DNA of 29,865 bases, taken from Spongospora subterranea f. sp. subterranea. Lineage: Eukaryota > Endomyxa: Phytomyxea > Phytomyxea > Plasmodiophorida. Positions 1-11,015 of the stretch are shown in pieces. Where the stretch lies: contig JAUGWO010000317.1 of the NCBI GenBank assembly GCA_049724395.1, forward strand, positions 1 through 29,865. The letters are read 5' to 3'. The notes beneath the pieces were generated by a model that did not search any database, was not told the DNA's origin, and saw only the letters and a program-made list of their open reading frames with translations. Within the stretch, counting starts at the first letter, position 1. Each line of letters starts with the position of its first letter. Made by a program: the position numbers and the translations under genes.

Positions 1-1892
1 TGGTGGGGCAAAATTACCATGATCCTTCCTTCTTCGACCTTTTCTCGAATGAAGTGGTGCCGTACGTCAATATGTTTCGTACGGGATTTACTCGACCTGT
101 TGTTTTCGAGGAAAATCGCCCTTTGGTTATCCTGGTTGATAACTGAGGTTTTGCTCTGGTTGAGCTTCAGTTCGAACATTAAATCTTGTAACCAGATCGC
201 CTCTTTTACGGCGTCAGACGCGGCCATATACTCGGCCTCTGTTGTCGATAGTGTCACCGCCTTTTGTTTCTGGCTTTTCTATGATACCGTGTTGTCACCT
301 AGCTTGTATAGCCAACCGGTTGTCTATTTACGATCTTCTTTGTCGCCGGCATAATCACTATCCGCCCATCCTTGGATTCGTAAAGTGGACCTGGTGAAAT
401 GAAGACCTAATGTGCATGTGGTGCGTAGGTACTTCAAAATACCTTGAATCGCTTTCCATAGGTGTTTCGTTGGCTTTGATGCGTGCCTGCTAACGCGATT
501 TGTAGCGAAAGCGATATCTGGGCGAGTTGAGTTGGCCAGGTCCATCAAGCAACCTACGGCCTCCCTGATAGGATAGTCTTTTGAGATGTTGTTGTCTTCA
601 TCTTCAGGTTCGAAAGACTTTGCCATTGGTAGCGGTGTCGGTTTGCAGTTTGCTTGACCGAAATGTTCTGTTATTCGTCTGATGTAGGCTTCTTGAGTCA
701 GGACGATGCCTTGCTCCGTTCGTTTTGCCTTTATGCCTAGAAATTCGTCGAGTTCGCCTAGGTCTTTCATGCGGAATGTTCTTCCTAAGATCTGTGAAAC
801 CAGGTTGAGATCATTCTCGTTGTCTCCCATAATGAGTAGATCATCGACATAGACTGCAATGAGAATCATGTCGGAGCCCTTGTGTTGAAACCATATGCAG
901 GGTTCTTTTACAGATTGTGTGAATCTTTGGGCTTTGAGGAGATCAAATAATGATTGTTGCCATGCGCGCCCGGCCTGCTTCAGTCCATAAAGTGCTTTGT
1001 TAAGAAAATACACCTTCGTGAGATCGGCGCCCGACTTAACAAATCCTTCAGGTTGGGAGATTTAAATGGGCAGCAGAATCGGCGCATTAAGGTAGGCGTT
1101 TTGGAGGTCGCGTTGGAGAATTTTCCAATTGCGATTGATGGCAATGGATATGACTATTCTAAGAGAAGCATATGTTAATACCGAGGAATACGTGTCGTGG
1201 TAATCGATGCCATAAATTTGGGAATAGCCTTTTGCGACGAATCGTGCTTTGTACTTAGCTTTCCCATCGGATTGCTTCTTAGTGAAGACCCATCGTCCTT
1301 TGATCACGTTGTTATTGGCTGGTAAAGTTACCAGTGACCATGTGTTATTTTCTTCCAATGATTTCATCTCTTGAAGTGCGGCTTTATGCCATTGAATACT
1401 GTCAGGCATCTGCATTGCCTCGTGGTACGTTCTTGGGTACTCCACATTGGTTAGGTGGTTCACGAGGTTCAGTTCGAATCCATGATCATCGATTATTTCA
1501 ATAGGGTCATGGTCGCTCGGTCGCTCCTGGTTCGGGAATTTATCCTCGAATAAAACATCTCTTCGTACGATAACATTCTTGTTACTGAGTTGTTCTAAGA
1601 TGTAGCCCTTCTGGAAATCAGCGTAGCCTAGGAAAGTGCAACGGCTCAGATGTTGGCTGTAGAGATGTTCGTAGTGAGAGATCAATGTTGGCATATGCAG
1701 TAATGCCAAATGGTTTCATGACTTTGACATTTGGCTTGCGGCTCATCCATAGTTCGAAAGGTGTTTTCCACCCGATTGACTTGGTTGGGAGTCGATTCAA
1801 CGTGTACGTCGCGTACTTGACTGCATAGGGCCAGTACTCATGCGGTAGGTTCGACTCAATTAGGACGCATCGGGCCATTGCCATTATTGTCT
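1..1892 (-). mobile_element. Ty1/copia retroelement fossil, partial (runs off left edge)
   Basis: Minus-strand reading gives, in copia order, the end of an integrase (AVKYATYTLNRLPTKS, about 1780-1830), a reverse transcriptase with NKALYGLKQAGRAW (about 960-1010) and the YVDDLLIMGD active-site block (about 830-855), then an RNase H start with WADSDYAGD near 340-365. Integrase before RT is the Pseudoviridae (Ty1/copia) order. The 3' end lies beyond base 1. The fossil is broken, with about three or more breaks, and no LTR is in view. At its right end it abuts a mariner fragment directly (about 1892), so the two repeats are nested or joined by rearrangement. Confidence 0.9.
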
Positions 1893-2731
1893 GGTTTCGT
1901 CATCTTTTTGGATAATTATCGGAATGTCATTGGAAAACTTGGACCTAATTGCGGGCAAAACCTTTCTTATTAGCATCTCCGCGTAAACCTTCTGATCAAC
2001 GGCTACCACCGAAGTGACAGGTGCTCCCTTCACCCTGTTTTTACTGGACCGTTTTGCAGGTTGCGAAGTTACGAACGGCCACGTTCCGATTTGCAGTCAA
2101 AAATGCATTTGAAGTTCTCGTCAAAACGTGATCTCGCTATTGCGGCAAGAATCATGACTTTTCCAATAAACGTTTTGCTCTTACATGCTCGATAAGGCTC
2201 TTCTTCGTCGTTTTCAGGTAAAATGTGTTATTTACTTGTGTGAGATTAAACCACTTTTCGTCAATGTGCACTGTGTCAAACATCGGTTTGAATTTCGGCG
2301 ACATCGGCATAGAATCTTGGTCTATCATTGATAAACTAAACTTAAGGCGAAGAATTTTGTTGCTTTCCGTAAGTACTGGCTTGATAGAGTTTGAATGGCG
2401 ACGAATGTTGCATTTTTTACATTGAAATGTAAAATTGTAGTGGAAATGCCTCTAGCCGCTGATAGACTTCGCAAAGTCCCACAGATGAAGAGATGTCGGC
2501 ATACCTGCTTTTACGTCCGCATTGTTTTTTGAAAGAATTAACATCCGCTGAAACCGGCCCAGAGATTATTGAAGATGTTGCACGTTTCCAAATACGGCTT
2601 GCTGTCTTCCAATAAACGGCAAATTCTTGTCCAACTTTGGTGAAAGCACCTTTCTTTGGTCTTCTTGTCATCCAGCACCGTCAGGAGCCGTTCATAAATT
2701 CCTCTGCGTTGGTCGGCACCAAACTCTTTCG
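1893..2731 (-). mobile_element. mariner-like DNA transposon fragment (N-terminal and first catalytic part)
   Basis: Minus-strand reading gives a transposase N-terminus (FGADQRRGIYERLL near 2680-2725, then AVYWKTASRIWKRA and a DNA-binding segment to about 2465). The first catalytic Asp follows in VHIDEKWFNLTQ (about 2245-2280), then VLPAIRSKFSNDI and IIIQKDD near 1900-1960, the position of the second catalytic Asp (QQDNAKPH in relatives). Reading frames change several times, so it is a dead copy. The C-terminal third, with the third Asp, is missing because the copia fossil begins there. The N-terminal part is duplicated in inverted orientation at 2793-3057. No terminal inverted repeat was identified. 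Confidence 0.8.
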
Positions 2732-3057
2732 ATTCGGTAATCATTACAAAACCAAGAGCAGCAGCCATTGACGCGAAATGGTCAAGTCGAACGAGTTTGG
2801 TGCAGACCAACGCAGAGGAATTTATGAACGGCTCCTGACGATGCTGGGTGACAACGGAAGACCAAAGAAAGGTGCTTTCACCAAAGTTGGACAAGAATTT
2901 GCCGTTTATTGGAAGACAGCAAGCCGTATTTGGAAACGTGCAACATCTTCAATAATCTCTGGAGCGGTTTCAGCGGATGTTAATTCTTTCAAAAGCCAAT
3001 GCGGACGTAAAAGCAAGTATGACGACATCTCTTCAACTGTGGGACTTTGCGAAGTCG
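2465..3057. repeat. inverted repeat (head-to-head mariner fold-back)
   Basis: Left arm 2465-2727 and right arm 2793-3057 are reverse complements apart from scattered substitutions and one or two small indels. A spacer of about 65 bp lies between them. Transcription through the locus would give a long hairpin RNA. Confidence 0.8.
2793..3057 (+). mobile_element. mariner-like fragment, inverted copy of the transposase N-terminus
   Basis: The plus-strand frame starting at 2778 reads FGADQRRGIYERLLTM, then KVGQEFAVYWKTASRIWKRA and ISSTVGLCEVE, almost the same protein as the minus-strand copy at 2465-2727. By eye the DNA arms differ at only a small share of positions. The copy stops mid-domain at about 3057 and unrelated sequence follows. 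It holds no catalytic residues and is a fossil. Confidence 0.8.
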
Positions 3058-3373
3058 AAACACATGACTTAATGAGGGCCCTATCGTGCACCAAAGGGAT
3101 CGTGTACCGCAGAGCAATGACGGTTCGTATTGGTAGGGCGTCGTTCATTTCTATTGAACGTGGGTTATGAACGAATTATCAGGAAACCTACACATGGCGA
3201 CGAGACATCTCAGAGACCATTTACGATGTACGCTAACTTCTTGTCAGTAATCGACAGATTCTCCTAAATAAAAAAAAATGAGCTTAATCGGGTAAAAAGA
3301 AGCGAACCGGCCAACTATTTCCGAACGGAGGTACCATGTTAAGTGCTTAATTCAACTACCTTTGTGTGTGTTT
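3058..3373. other. intergenic stretch, nothing recognised
   Basis: This stretch separates the mariner fold-back from the minisatellite. It has short open frames without recognisable domains and an A-rich run near 3270. I see no gene or RNA here. Confidence 0.5.
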
Positions 3374-5753
3374 TACATTTACACGGTGCTAGTGACAGTG
3401 ATACCTACAGATAGTGTTACATTTACACGGTGCTAGTGACAGTGATACCTACAGATAGTGTTACATTTACACGGTGCTAGTGACAGTGATACCTACAGAT
3501 AGTGTTACATTTACACGGTGATACCTACAGATAGTGTTACATTTACACGGTGCTAGTGACAGTGATACCTACAGATAGTGTTACATTTACACGGTGCTAG
3601 TGACAGTGATACCTACAGATAGTGTTACATTTACACGGTGCTAGTGACAGTGATACCTACAGATAGTGTTACATTTACACGGTGCTAGTGACAGTGATAC
3701 CTACAGATAGTGTTACATTTACACGGTGCTAGTGACAGTGATACCTACAGATAGTGTTACATTTACACGGTGTTACACGGTGCTATAGTGATACCTACAG
3801 ATAGTGTTACATTTACACGGTGCTAGTGACAGTGATACCTACAGATAGTGTTACATTTACACGGTGCTAGTGACAGTGATACCTACAGATAGTGTTACAT
3901 TTACACGGTGCTAGTGACAGTGATACCTACAGATAGTGTTACATTTACACGGTGCTAGTGACAGTGATACCTACAGATAGTGATAGTGATACCTACAGAT
4001 AGTGTTACATTTACACGGTGCTAGTGACAGTGATACCTACAGATAGTGTTACATTTACACGGTGCTAGTGACAGTGATACCTACAGATAGTGTTACATTT
4101 ACACGGTGCTAGTGACAGTGATACCTACAGATAGTGTTACATTTACACGGTGCTAGTGACAGTGATACCTACAGATAGTGTTACATTTACACGGTGATAC
4201 CTACAGATAGTGTTACATTTACACGGTGCTAGTGACAGTGATACCTACAGATAGTGTTACATTTACACGGTGCTAGTGACAGTGATACCTACAGATAGTG
4301 TTACATTTACACTAGTGACAGTGATACCTACAGATAGTGTTACATTTACACGGTGCTAGTGACAGTGATACCTACAGATAGTGTTACATTTACACGGTGC
4401 TAGTGACAGTGATACCTACAGATAGTGTTACATTTACACGGTGCTAGTGACAGTGATACCTACAGATAGTGTTACATTTACAGTGATACCTACAGATAGT
4501 GTTACATTTACACGGTGCTAGTGACAGTGATACCTACAGATAGTGTTACATTTACACGGTGCTAGTGACAGTGATACCTACAGATAGTGTTACATTTACA
4601 CGGTGCTAGTGACAGTGATACCTACAGATAGTGTTACATTTACACGGTGCTAGTGACAGTGATACCTACAGATAGTGTTACATTTACACGGTGCTAGTGA
4701 CAGTGATACCTACAGATAGTGTTACATTTACACGGTGCTAGTGACAGTGATACCTACAGATAGTGTTACATTTACAGTGATACCTACACGGTGCTAGTGA
4801 CAGTGATACCTACAGATAGTGTTACATTTACACGGTGCTAGTGACAGTGACAGATAGTATTTACACCTACAGATAGTGTTACATTTACACGGTGCTAGTG
4901 ACAGTGATACCTACAGATAGTGTTACATTTACACGGTGCTAGTGACAGTGATACCTACAGATAGTGTTACATTTACACGGTGCTAGTGACAGTGATACCT
5001 ACAGATAGTGTTACATTTACACGGTGCTAGTGACAGTGATACCTACAGATAGTGTTACATTTACACGGTGCTAGTGACAGTGATACCTACAGATAGTGTT
5101 ACATTTACACGGTGCTAGTGACAGTGATACCTACAGATAGTGTTACATTTACACGGTGCTAGTGACAGTGATACCTACAGATAGTGTTACATTTACACGG
5201 TGCTAGTGACAGTGATACCTACAGATAGTGTTACATTTACACGGTGCTAGTGACAGTGATACCTACAGATAGTGTTACATTTACACGGTGATACCTACAG
5301 ATAGTGTTACATTTACACGGTGCTAGTGACAGTGATACCTACAGATAGTGTTACATTTACACGGTGCTAGTGACAGTGATACCTACAGATAGTGTTACAT
5401 TTACACGGTGCTAGTGACAGTGATACCTACAGATAGTGTTACATTTACACGGTGATACCTACAGATAGTGTTACATTTACACGGTGCTAGTGACAGTGAT
5501 ACCTACGTAGGTAGTGTTACATTTACACGGTGATACCTACAGATGGTGTTACATTTACACGGTGCTAGTGACAGTGATACCTACAGATAGTGTTACATTT
5601 ACACGGTGCTAGTGACAGTGATACCTACAGATAGTGTTACATTTACACGGTGCTAGTGACAGTGATACCTACAGATAGTGTTACATTTACACGGTGCTAG
5701 TGACAGTGATACCTACAGATAGTGTTACATTTACACGGTGCTAGTGACAGTGA
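3374..5753. repeat. 44-bp minisatellite array
   Basis: A 44-bp unit (starting ACATTTACACGGTGCTAGTG, ending ACAGATAGTGTT) is repeated head to tail across about 2.38 kb, some fifty copies with very little divergence. Shorter variants recur, mostly with a 12-bp segment missing between two GTG triplets (about 3515, 4192, 5288, 5451, 5528). A few junctions are more scrambled (about 3770, 3980, 4312, 4480, 4780, 4850, 5505). The period is not a multiple of 3 and no long frame stays open, so the array is not coding. Near-identity between copies points to recent expansion or ongoing homogenisation. Confidence 0.97.
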
Positions 5754-6319
5754 TGACCATCCCAGTCACGTAAACGGACAGGTATATCCATCGCCTAATT
5801 AACGTGCGGTAAACCGCCGCCGTCATCAAGTACCCATTCTTGAAAAACGAGTATGCAACGTCAGGCACGCAACCACCTATTCAATGCCCAGGAAGACATG
5901 TCATGTTTACGAAACGACGTGCCCATTCCAGAGTAGTTTGGGCTGTCGTGGTTTTTTTTAAGCTCAATGCAATGGAGTAACAAACAGACACGCAGGCATT
6001 ATGGTCAACTGAAAGGGAGTCTGGAGTGTCAACAAGGCACGCCCGCTTTGTGGTTATTCCAATGCAATAAGTTTTCCAATGTGAGGTTTGAGTCGCAGGC
6101 ACCGTTGTTTGATCGCACCTAAAGTTGTAGCGTAGCGGACAATGATTTGCTGGAGTACTGTAATCATGTAAACATGAAAATTTCGACATGTTTTCACGAT
6201 TTCCGGTGGAACGGCACCAACTGAAACTTATTTCCTGCCTCGTTAGGATCAGAAAAATGCAGTCTCACGCTGAACGTAGCTGAAGTAGATAATGATACTT
6301 TATTAAAGTGATTAACCGA
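5754..6319. other. intergenic stretch with one doubtful small ORF
   Basis: This lies between the minisatellite and the 3' end of the VWD-like mucin gene. The only long frame is a minus-strand 102-codon ORF at 5881-6189 with eight cysteines (for example FSCLHDYS, RACLVDTP, NACVSVCYS). It has no clear signal peptide, repeat or known domain, so I do not call it a gene. The 3' UTR of the neighbouring gene probably occupies the region just below 6320. Confidence 0.4.
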
Positions 6320-9300
6320 TTAGTATGGACCGGCGCCAGCATACTTTTGTGAAAGATACGTGCGCTGAGCAGGGGAGCGCTGGGATACTGGATGAGATGG
6401 GCGATCACCATTAATGTGGTTGCCGTTGGACAATGGCGCAACCGATCCCGATACTCCAGTGACGTCTCCCTTTGGCGCAAAACCGTTGGACGATGATGAC
6501 GCGTAAGGTTTCGATGCGCCAATCACTTCTCCGTTCTGCGCGAAACCATTGCCTTTCGACCCAGGCGAGACTGGATTATTACCACAAAGACGGCACTGGT
6601 TCTCGGCTTGTGATGAACTGATACCTAACACCTTGCCCGCATCGCCACCGAGGTCACAAGCAATCACTGTTAGTAAATCGTGCTCCTTCCCTTCTCGAAC
6701 CGACTTCGCCAGAGCGTCGATCAGGAACGAATCGATTGCGTATTGAAGCTTTCCTAGACTATCGCTGAGTCGAACAGCGGGCAGATTGCATTGACAGCCA
6801 TAGACGGCGCCACGACCAGTTGGTGGCAGCGTGACCCGGTTCTCATAACGAGGGAGCGTTGTGTACATGGGCCCAGGAAGCGTTGTCGGAACGAATGGAG
6901 ATAGAGGAGCTGTGGTCAGCACCATTGGAGATGGCGTCACAACACTTGACTGTATAGGGGGAGTCGTCGTGTTTTTCACAGGCTGTACCGTACTTGCGTC
7001 AGCAAAGCTTCCGTTTGTTGGTGAACTTGTTGGAGTGCTCGTCGGTAGTACTGTGCTGGTATTCTTTGAAGTCGGTACCGCCGTTGTGGTATTAGTTTCC
7101 GGAGTTGGTGTCGTGGTGTTTTTCAACGGGGAAACGGTACTGGCATCGGCAAAACTGCCGTTTGGCGTTGATGTCGTGATGTTCTTCAAAGGGGGCACAG
7201 TAGCAGCATCGGCAAAAGTGCCATTTGGCGTTGGTGTCGTGATGTTCTTCAACGGCGTCACAGTAGCGGCATCGGCGAAAGTGCCATTTGGCGTTGACGT
7301 CGGGATGTTCTTCAACGGCGTCACAGTAGCGGCATCGGCAAAAGTGCCATTTGGCGTTGATGTCGGGGTGTTCTTTAACGGCGCCACAGTAGCGGCATCG
7401 GCAAAAGTGCCATTTGGCGTTGATGTTGGGATGTTCTTCAACGGCGTCACAGTAGCGGCATCGGCAAAAGTGCCATTCGGTGTTGAAGTGGTGACATTCT
7501 TCAACGGCGTCACTGTACTGGCGTCAGCAAAGCTGCCGTTGGGTCTGGTCATGGTGTTGTTTGGTGCAGATGAAGGATCTGTAGTTGGTGCCGATGACGT
7601 TCCAATAGGAGAAGTAGTTGGTGTCGTTGTGGTTCCCATAGGATAGGGAGTTGGAGCCGATGAGGTTCCAATAGGAGCGGTAGTTGGTGCCGATGAGGTT
7701 CCAATAGGAGCGGTAGTTGGTGCCGATGAGGTTCCAATAGGAGCGGTAGTTGGTGCCGATGAGGTTCCAATAGGAGCGGTAGTTGGTGCCGATGAGGTTC
7801 CAATAGGAGCGGTAGTTGGTGCAGATGGGGTTCCAACAGGAGCGGTAGTTGGTGCCGATGAAGTTCCGATAGGAGCGGTAGTTGGTGCCGATGAAGTTCC
7901 AATAGGAGCAGTAGTTGGTGCCGATGAGGTTCCAATAGGAGCAGTAGTAGGATACGTTGGATACGTTGTGTAAGGTGGTAATGACCAGGCATAGTTAATG
8001 GGATGAAGTCTATCAGGTGACGAAGAAGGAGATGTAGTTGGTTGAGAGCTGAATGAAATTGGAGCTGGTGTATCCAATATCGACGGCGACACCGTAAAAG
8101 CTGTACCAAAGACAATAGTGAGACGAGAGACGTCAAGTAACAGATAATAACCAACCTGGTGGAGGAATAACTGGTGGAGATGGTTGATCTGTTGGCAATG
8201 GGGATGTTGTGGCCATTGGATTAGACGACGGTGCGCCTGGGAAACCAGCGATGTTCAATGACGAGGGTGCAGGTGTTGTTACAGGGAACGCCAACGACGA
8301 TGGGGGTGATGATGTTAGACTGCTGTCAGATGGGGGACTTCCTGATAGATTAGCAGGCGATCCCTTGAGCTCATGCAGGTAAAGAGGTTTGATCGTGTTC
8401 TGGTTCGTAAGCGGCGAACGTTGACCCTGATGATGAGCACCCTTTCCACCAGCCAGCTCATACAACTTGTTGGCGCCGTTCGTCTTGCGCGAGAAGATGG
8501 CGCTAGTGTTGATGGGTCGCTCCCATTGAACCGCCATACACGCGGCACAGACTTTAGTCGCTGCGCTCTCTTGTATCAGTTTTCCAACAATGATCGCCCG
8601 TTGCTTGTTCTCCACTAATCGTATGAAAGAATCCATGGTGGCTTTGGCCATTCCACCTTGGCCGCTGCCTAGATCAGTAACACATGTGTCGACAAACCCA
8701 GCGAATAATTGATCGCCTTTGAGTCTGGCCTGATCTTGATCACTGCAATCCGATACAGCTTGATCACGACTGGCCGATGATTCGAACGATGACGCCGATA
8801 AGGATTGGACGGCGAAAGTCTTATATGCAGAAACTGGAACAGAAGTTGTAGTGACGGGAGACGAACTCAATCCACAGCGTTGCTGTTCACGAATAGCTCG
8901 AACGGAATCAACGGCAATAACATCGTCTGAAGGGGGGTATTGTGCACCTTGACAGGTTCCACACGCTCCTGAACAGCTGTCGACATTCGAGGTCGTGATC
9001 GTTAATGAGTTCATGGCAGACTCAACCAGGATGAATTTCGAACCCGGCAGCGTCAACTCAATATAGATCGTCTGTTTGTCTATGGGACGGACGGCGACGC
9101 CCAGCGATGGATCGACGTTGGCCGAGACAAACTCGTTCAACGATTCTGTAGCGATTTCTTGTCCCCAAACAGCGACACGCCCTCCGACGCTGTGGACGAT
9201 ATCGACTTTACAGGAGGAGTTGGCGGCGCCAATAAGGAAGCGACAGGACGAGGCGTGTGCGAATCCGGGCGTATTCGATGGGGTTAGTTCACATTGGACC

Positions 9301-9485
9301 TCGAGACCGGGAGTTGAGAATACTCGGGATAAACCCAGACCAGACATTGTGTAGCGCGTGATTCCATCAGTCATGACAACGTGGCCTTGACCATGAAGAC
9401 TGCAGACGGCGTTGTCTGCATAGGACGTGGAGATCGTTAACAACAACAGGAATCCGGCAAAAATCGAGCTCGACTTTGAAGACAT
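6320..9485 (-). CDS. secreted VWD-like, mucin-like repeat protein (two exons)
   Basis: Exon 1 is 9485-8156 and exon 2 is 8100-6320, with a 55-nt GT-AG intron (8155-8101). The spliced frame is open for about 1036 residues. Residues 1-23 form a signal peptide (SIFAGFLLLLTISTSYA). Residues 27-180 resemble a von Willebrand factor type D fold: CSLHGQGHVVMTDG at the start and SCSGACGTCQG (C171, C175, C178) at the end, compare CGLCG in VWD. A second block with CSDQDQARLK and VCAACMAVQW spans about 247-321. Exon 2 carries about eleven copies of an 11-residue TTAPIGTSSAP repeat (from about 495), then seven tandem copies plus one separate copy of a 21-residue repeat beginning NGTFADAATV or NGSFADASTV (about 631-777). 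Each 21-residue unit starts with an N-glycosylation sequon, and Ser/Thr/Pro richness suggests O-glycosylation. A C-terminal block (CNLPAVRLSDSL to VIACDLGG, about 880-930) also occurs in the paralogue at 14239. I infer an extracellular or cell-wall glycoprotein; the function is unknown. Confidence 0.8.
6985..7555 (-). repeat. 63-bp coding tandem repeat (21-residue unit)
   Basis: Seven tandem 63-bp units plus one detached copy lie inside exon 2 of the VWD-like mucin gene. Each encodes NG(T/S)FADA(A/S)TV.PLKN followed by a Thr/Pro-rich stretch. Copies are alike but not identical, so the array is older or under more constraint than the 44-bp minisatellite. Confidence 0.9.
7586..7948 (-). repeat. 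33-bp coding tandem repeat (11-residue unit)
   Basis: About nine close copies and two degenerate ones encode TTAPIGTSSAP. The copies are nearly identical at the DNA level, so the copy number is probably variable between strains. The array sits in the extracellular Thr/Ser/Pro-rich stalk. Confidence 0.92.
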
Positions 9486-9798
9486 TCGTCCTTTTTCGGG
9501 GGAAACGGCGCTGTTAAATTAATTGTTCAGTGACGTGAATAAATTATTGAATGACGCGTTTGGGGATGCAGTTCAGAAGTGGTTATCGACAACGTCGTGA
9601 GTCAACTGGTAATTTCAACGATGATCTACTGCGGTCAGTGATTCACACATGGTTGTGAATATCTGTTGACTACTGGAGGATTCGGCATGAGTTGTTCATG
9701 GCACTACCAAGGTAAAAAAGAGTAATATCTGCGCTCTGATAGTAAACTATTGTTCAGGTAAACATTGCTGTTATTACATAATTATGCTATTGATATCA
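9486..9798. other. intergenic: 5' flank of the VWD-like gene and 3' flank of EMC2
   Basis: 313 bp between two minus-strand genes. It should hold the promoter of the VWD-like mucin gene and the terminator of EMC2. It is AT-rich around 9730-9800, and no defined motif was recognised. Confidence 0.5.
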
Positions 9799-10543
9799 TT
9801 ATCTGATAGCGAATGATTGTGGGAACTTGGCCAGATGTGGAGCACGATCCCTATATAAATCCAGGAGTCGGACCAGTGCCCATTCATGCAGCTCGCCGGC
9901 TAGCGCCTTCTTGTTCGTCGAGTCGCGAGTAATCTGACGCGACGATCGGTTAAAAAACAGGGCGACGGGATGGGGAATGAGATCCTGAACTGACCTTGAT
10001 CAGGCCATATAATGCTCTGGCATTGTGATTAGGATTGAGCTCGATGGACATGGCGTAATAGTGTCTGGCTTGATCCATGGATCGTTTATCGGCAGCCAAT
10101 AGCTCGGCATATGTCAAATATGATCCATAACAAGCCGGCTGGAGCAATATGATCTCCTCCATGGCATAAGCCGCATAGGCGAACTGCCGTTGACGCATAT
10201 AGAGATCGGATAACTCCCTCCAGCTGGATGTGTCGCTGGGGACCATATCTAGGACCTCGTTCAGGGATGAGATTGCATCAGTCCATCGTCCTGATCCTCG
10301 TTCCAGCGATATGAGCGTTTTCCAAGTTAATAAATCAGCGGGATCGGTCAATAGAATGTCACGACATATGTTTAAGGCGTTATCGATATCGCCTTTGGCG
10401 CCAGCCACTTTCGCACTGATCCGCTGCACGCGAACGCTGTCTGGCGCCAATCGCTGCAGTTTCGCCAACAGCTTATCAGCTGAATTGCAGTCGCCTTTAC
10501 GGAGGGCGGTTATGATCAACTGCTCGGCATCCTGGTCAGCCAT
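9799..10543 (-). CDS. EMC2: ER membrane protein complex subunit 2 (TPR protein), N-terminus unresolved
   Basis: EMC2 is the cytosolic TPR subunit of the ER membrane protein complex, which inserts membrane proteins with weak or terminal transmembrane helices. The main exon (10543-9995) encodes TPR-like helix pairs: LLAKLQRLAPDSVRVQRIS, a NICRDILLTDPADLLTWK unit, then WRELSDLYMRQRQFAYAA, EEIILLQPACYGSYLTYAELL and YAMSIELNPNHNARALYGL, which line up with the C-terminal two thirds of animal EMC2 from memory. A 61-nt GT-AG intron (9994-9934) leads to a last exon (9933-9799) reading ITRDSTNKKALAGELHEWAL and ending FAIR-stop. The ATG at 10543 would lack about 50-70 residues that the family has. An upstream exon is likely, possibly the one ending near 10720 before a GTGAGT donor, but I could not prove the join. 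Confidence 0.8.
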
Positions 10544-11015
10544 ATGCAATCCAGAGCCGGGACCCCCCTGGTTCTCGGAGCAGTTTTACAACCCTTGGGC
10601 GGCAGTCGGGATGGCCAACCTGCCCGGCAACCCCTGACTTGTACCCCAGGGTTGTCGTTACACTCATTCCCCAGTCCTTCATCTCCTAACTCTACAGTCG
10701 TTATATATACACTCACTTCTCCGTCCCGAGAGCCTAAAATTTCCGATCGACCAACAGACACCGTTGGGGGAATTCGCAAAAATTTACAAGTAATTCACTT
10801 TTCTTCCAAGGAATTCCCAGATGACAAATTACATTAAAAACGAACGCGAATCGTTTCATGCAATCGAGTTTGGTTGGGTACGACTTAGAAACCTTATTCA
10901 CACCACATCGAGCTCATCCATAGATTTGGTGACGTTTTTCTTGAAACTGTCATTATATGGTCAGTTGTGTACCTGATCATCGCAGCACATATCCATTTGC
11001 ACACTCTTTTGCCAA
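10544..11015. other. unresolved stretch between EMC2 and the next minus-strand gene
   Basis: It probably contains the 5' exon(s) and promoter of EMC2. A minus-strand open segment at 10780-10720 (IPPTVSVGRSEILGSRDGE) ends at a good GTGAGT donor. A TATATATA tract lies at about 10700. Nothing else was recognised. Confidence 0.35.

Noticed and set aside
3374-5753. Possible CRISPR-like or coding repeat array
   Set aside because: Units are contiguous with no unique spacers, the host is eukaryotic, and a 44-bp period does not keep an open frame.
5881-6189. Small cysteine-containing minus-strand ORF as a secreted effector
   Set aside because: No convincing signal peptide or splice context, and no homologue recognised; eight cysteines in 102 codons alone is weak evidence.
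6861-7646. Long plus-strand ORF (261 codons), Val/Gly-rich and repetitive
   Set aside because: It is the antisense of the mucin-like repeat exon; its repeats mirror the 63-bp units, and the minus strand has the signal peptide, intron and conserved blocks.
7549-8154. Minus-strand ORF rich in LPLLLEPHRHQ repeats
   Set aside because: Out-of-frame reading of the 33-bp repeat array; the spliced frame with TTAPIGTSSAP continues the conserved protein.
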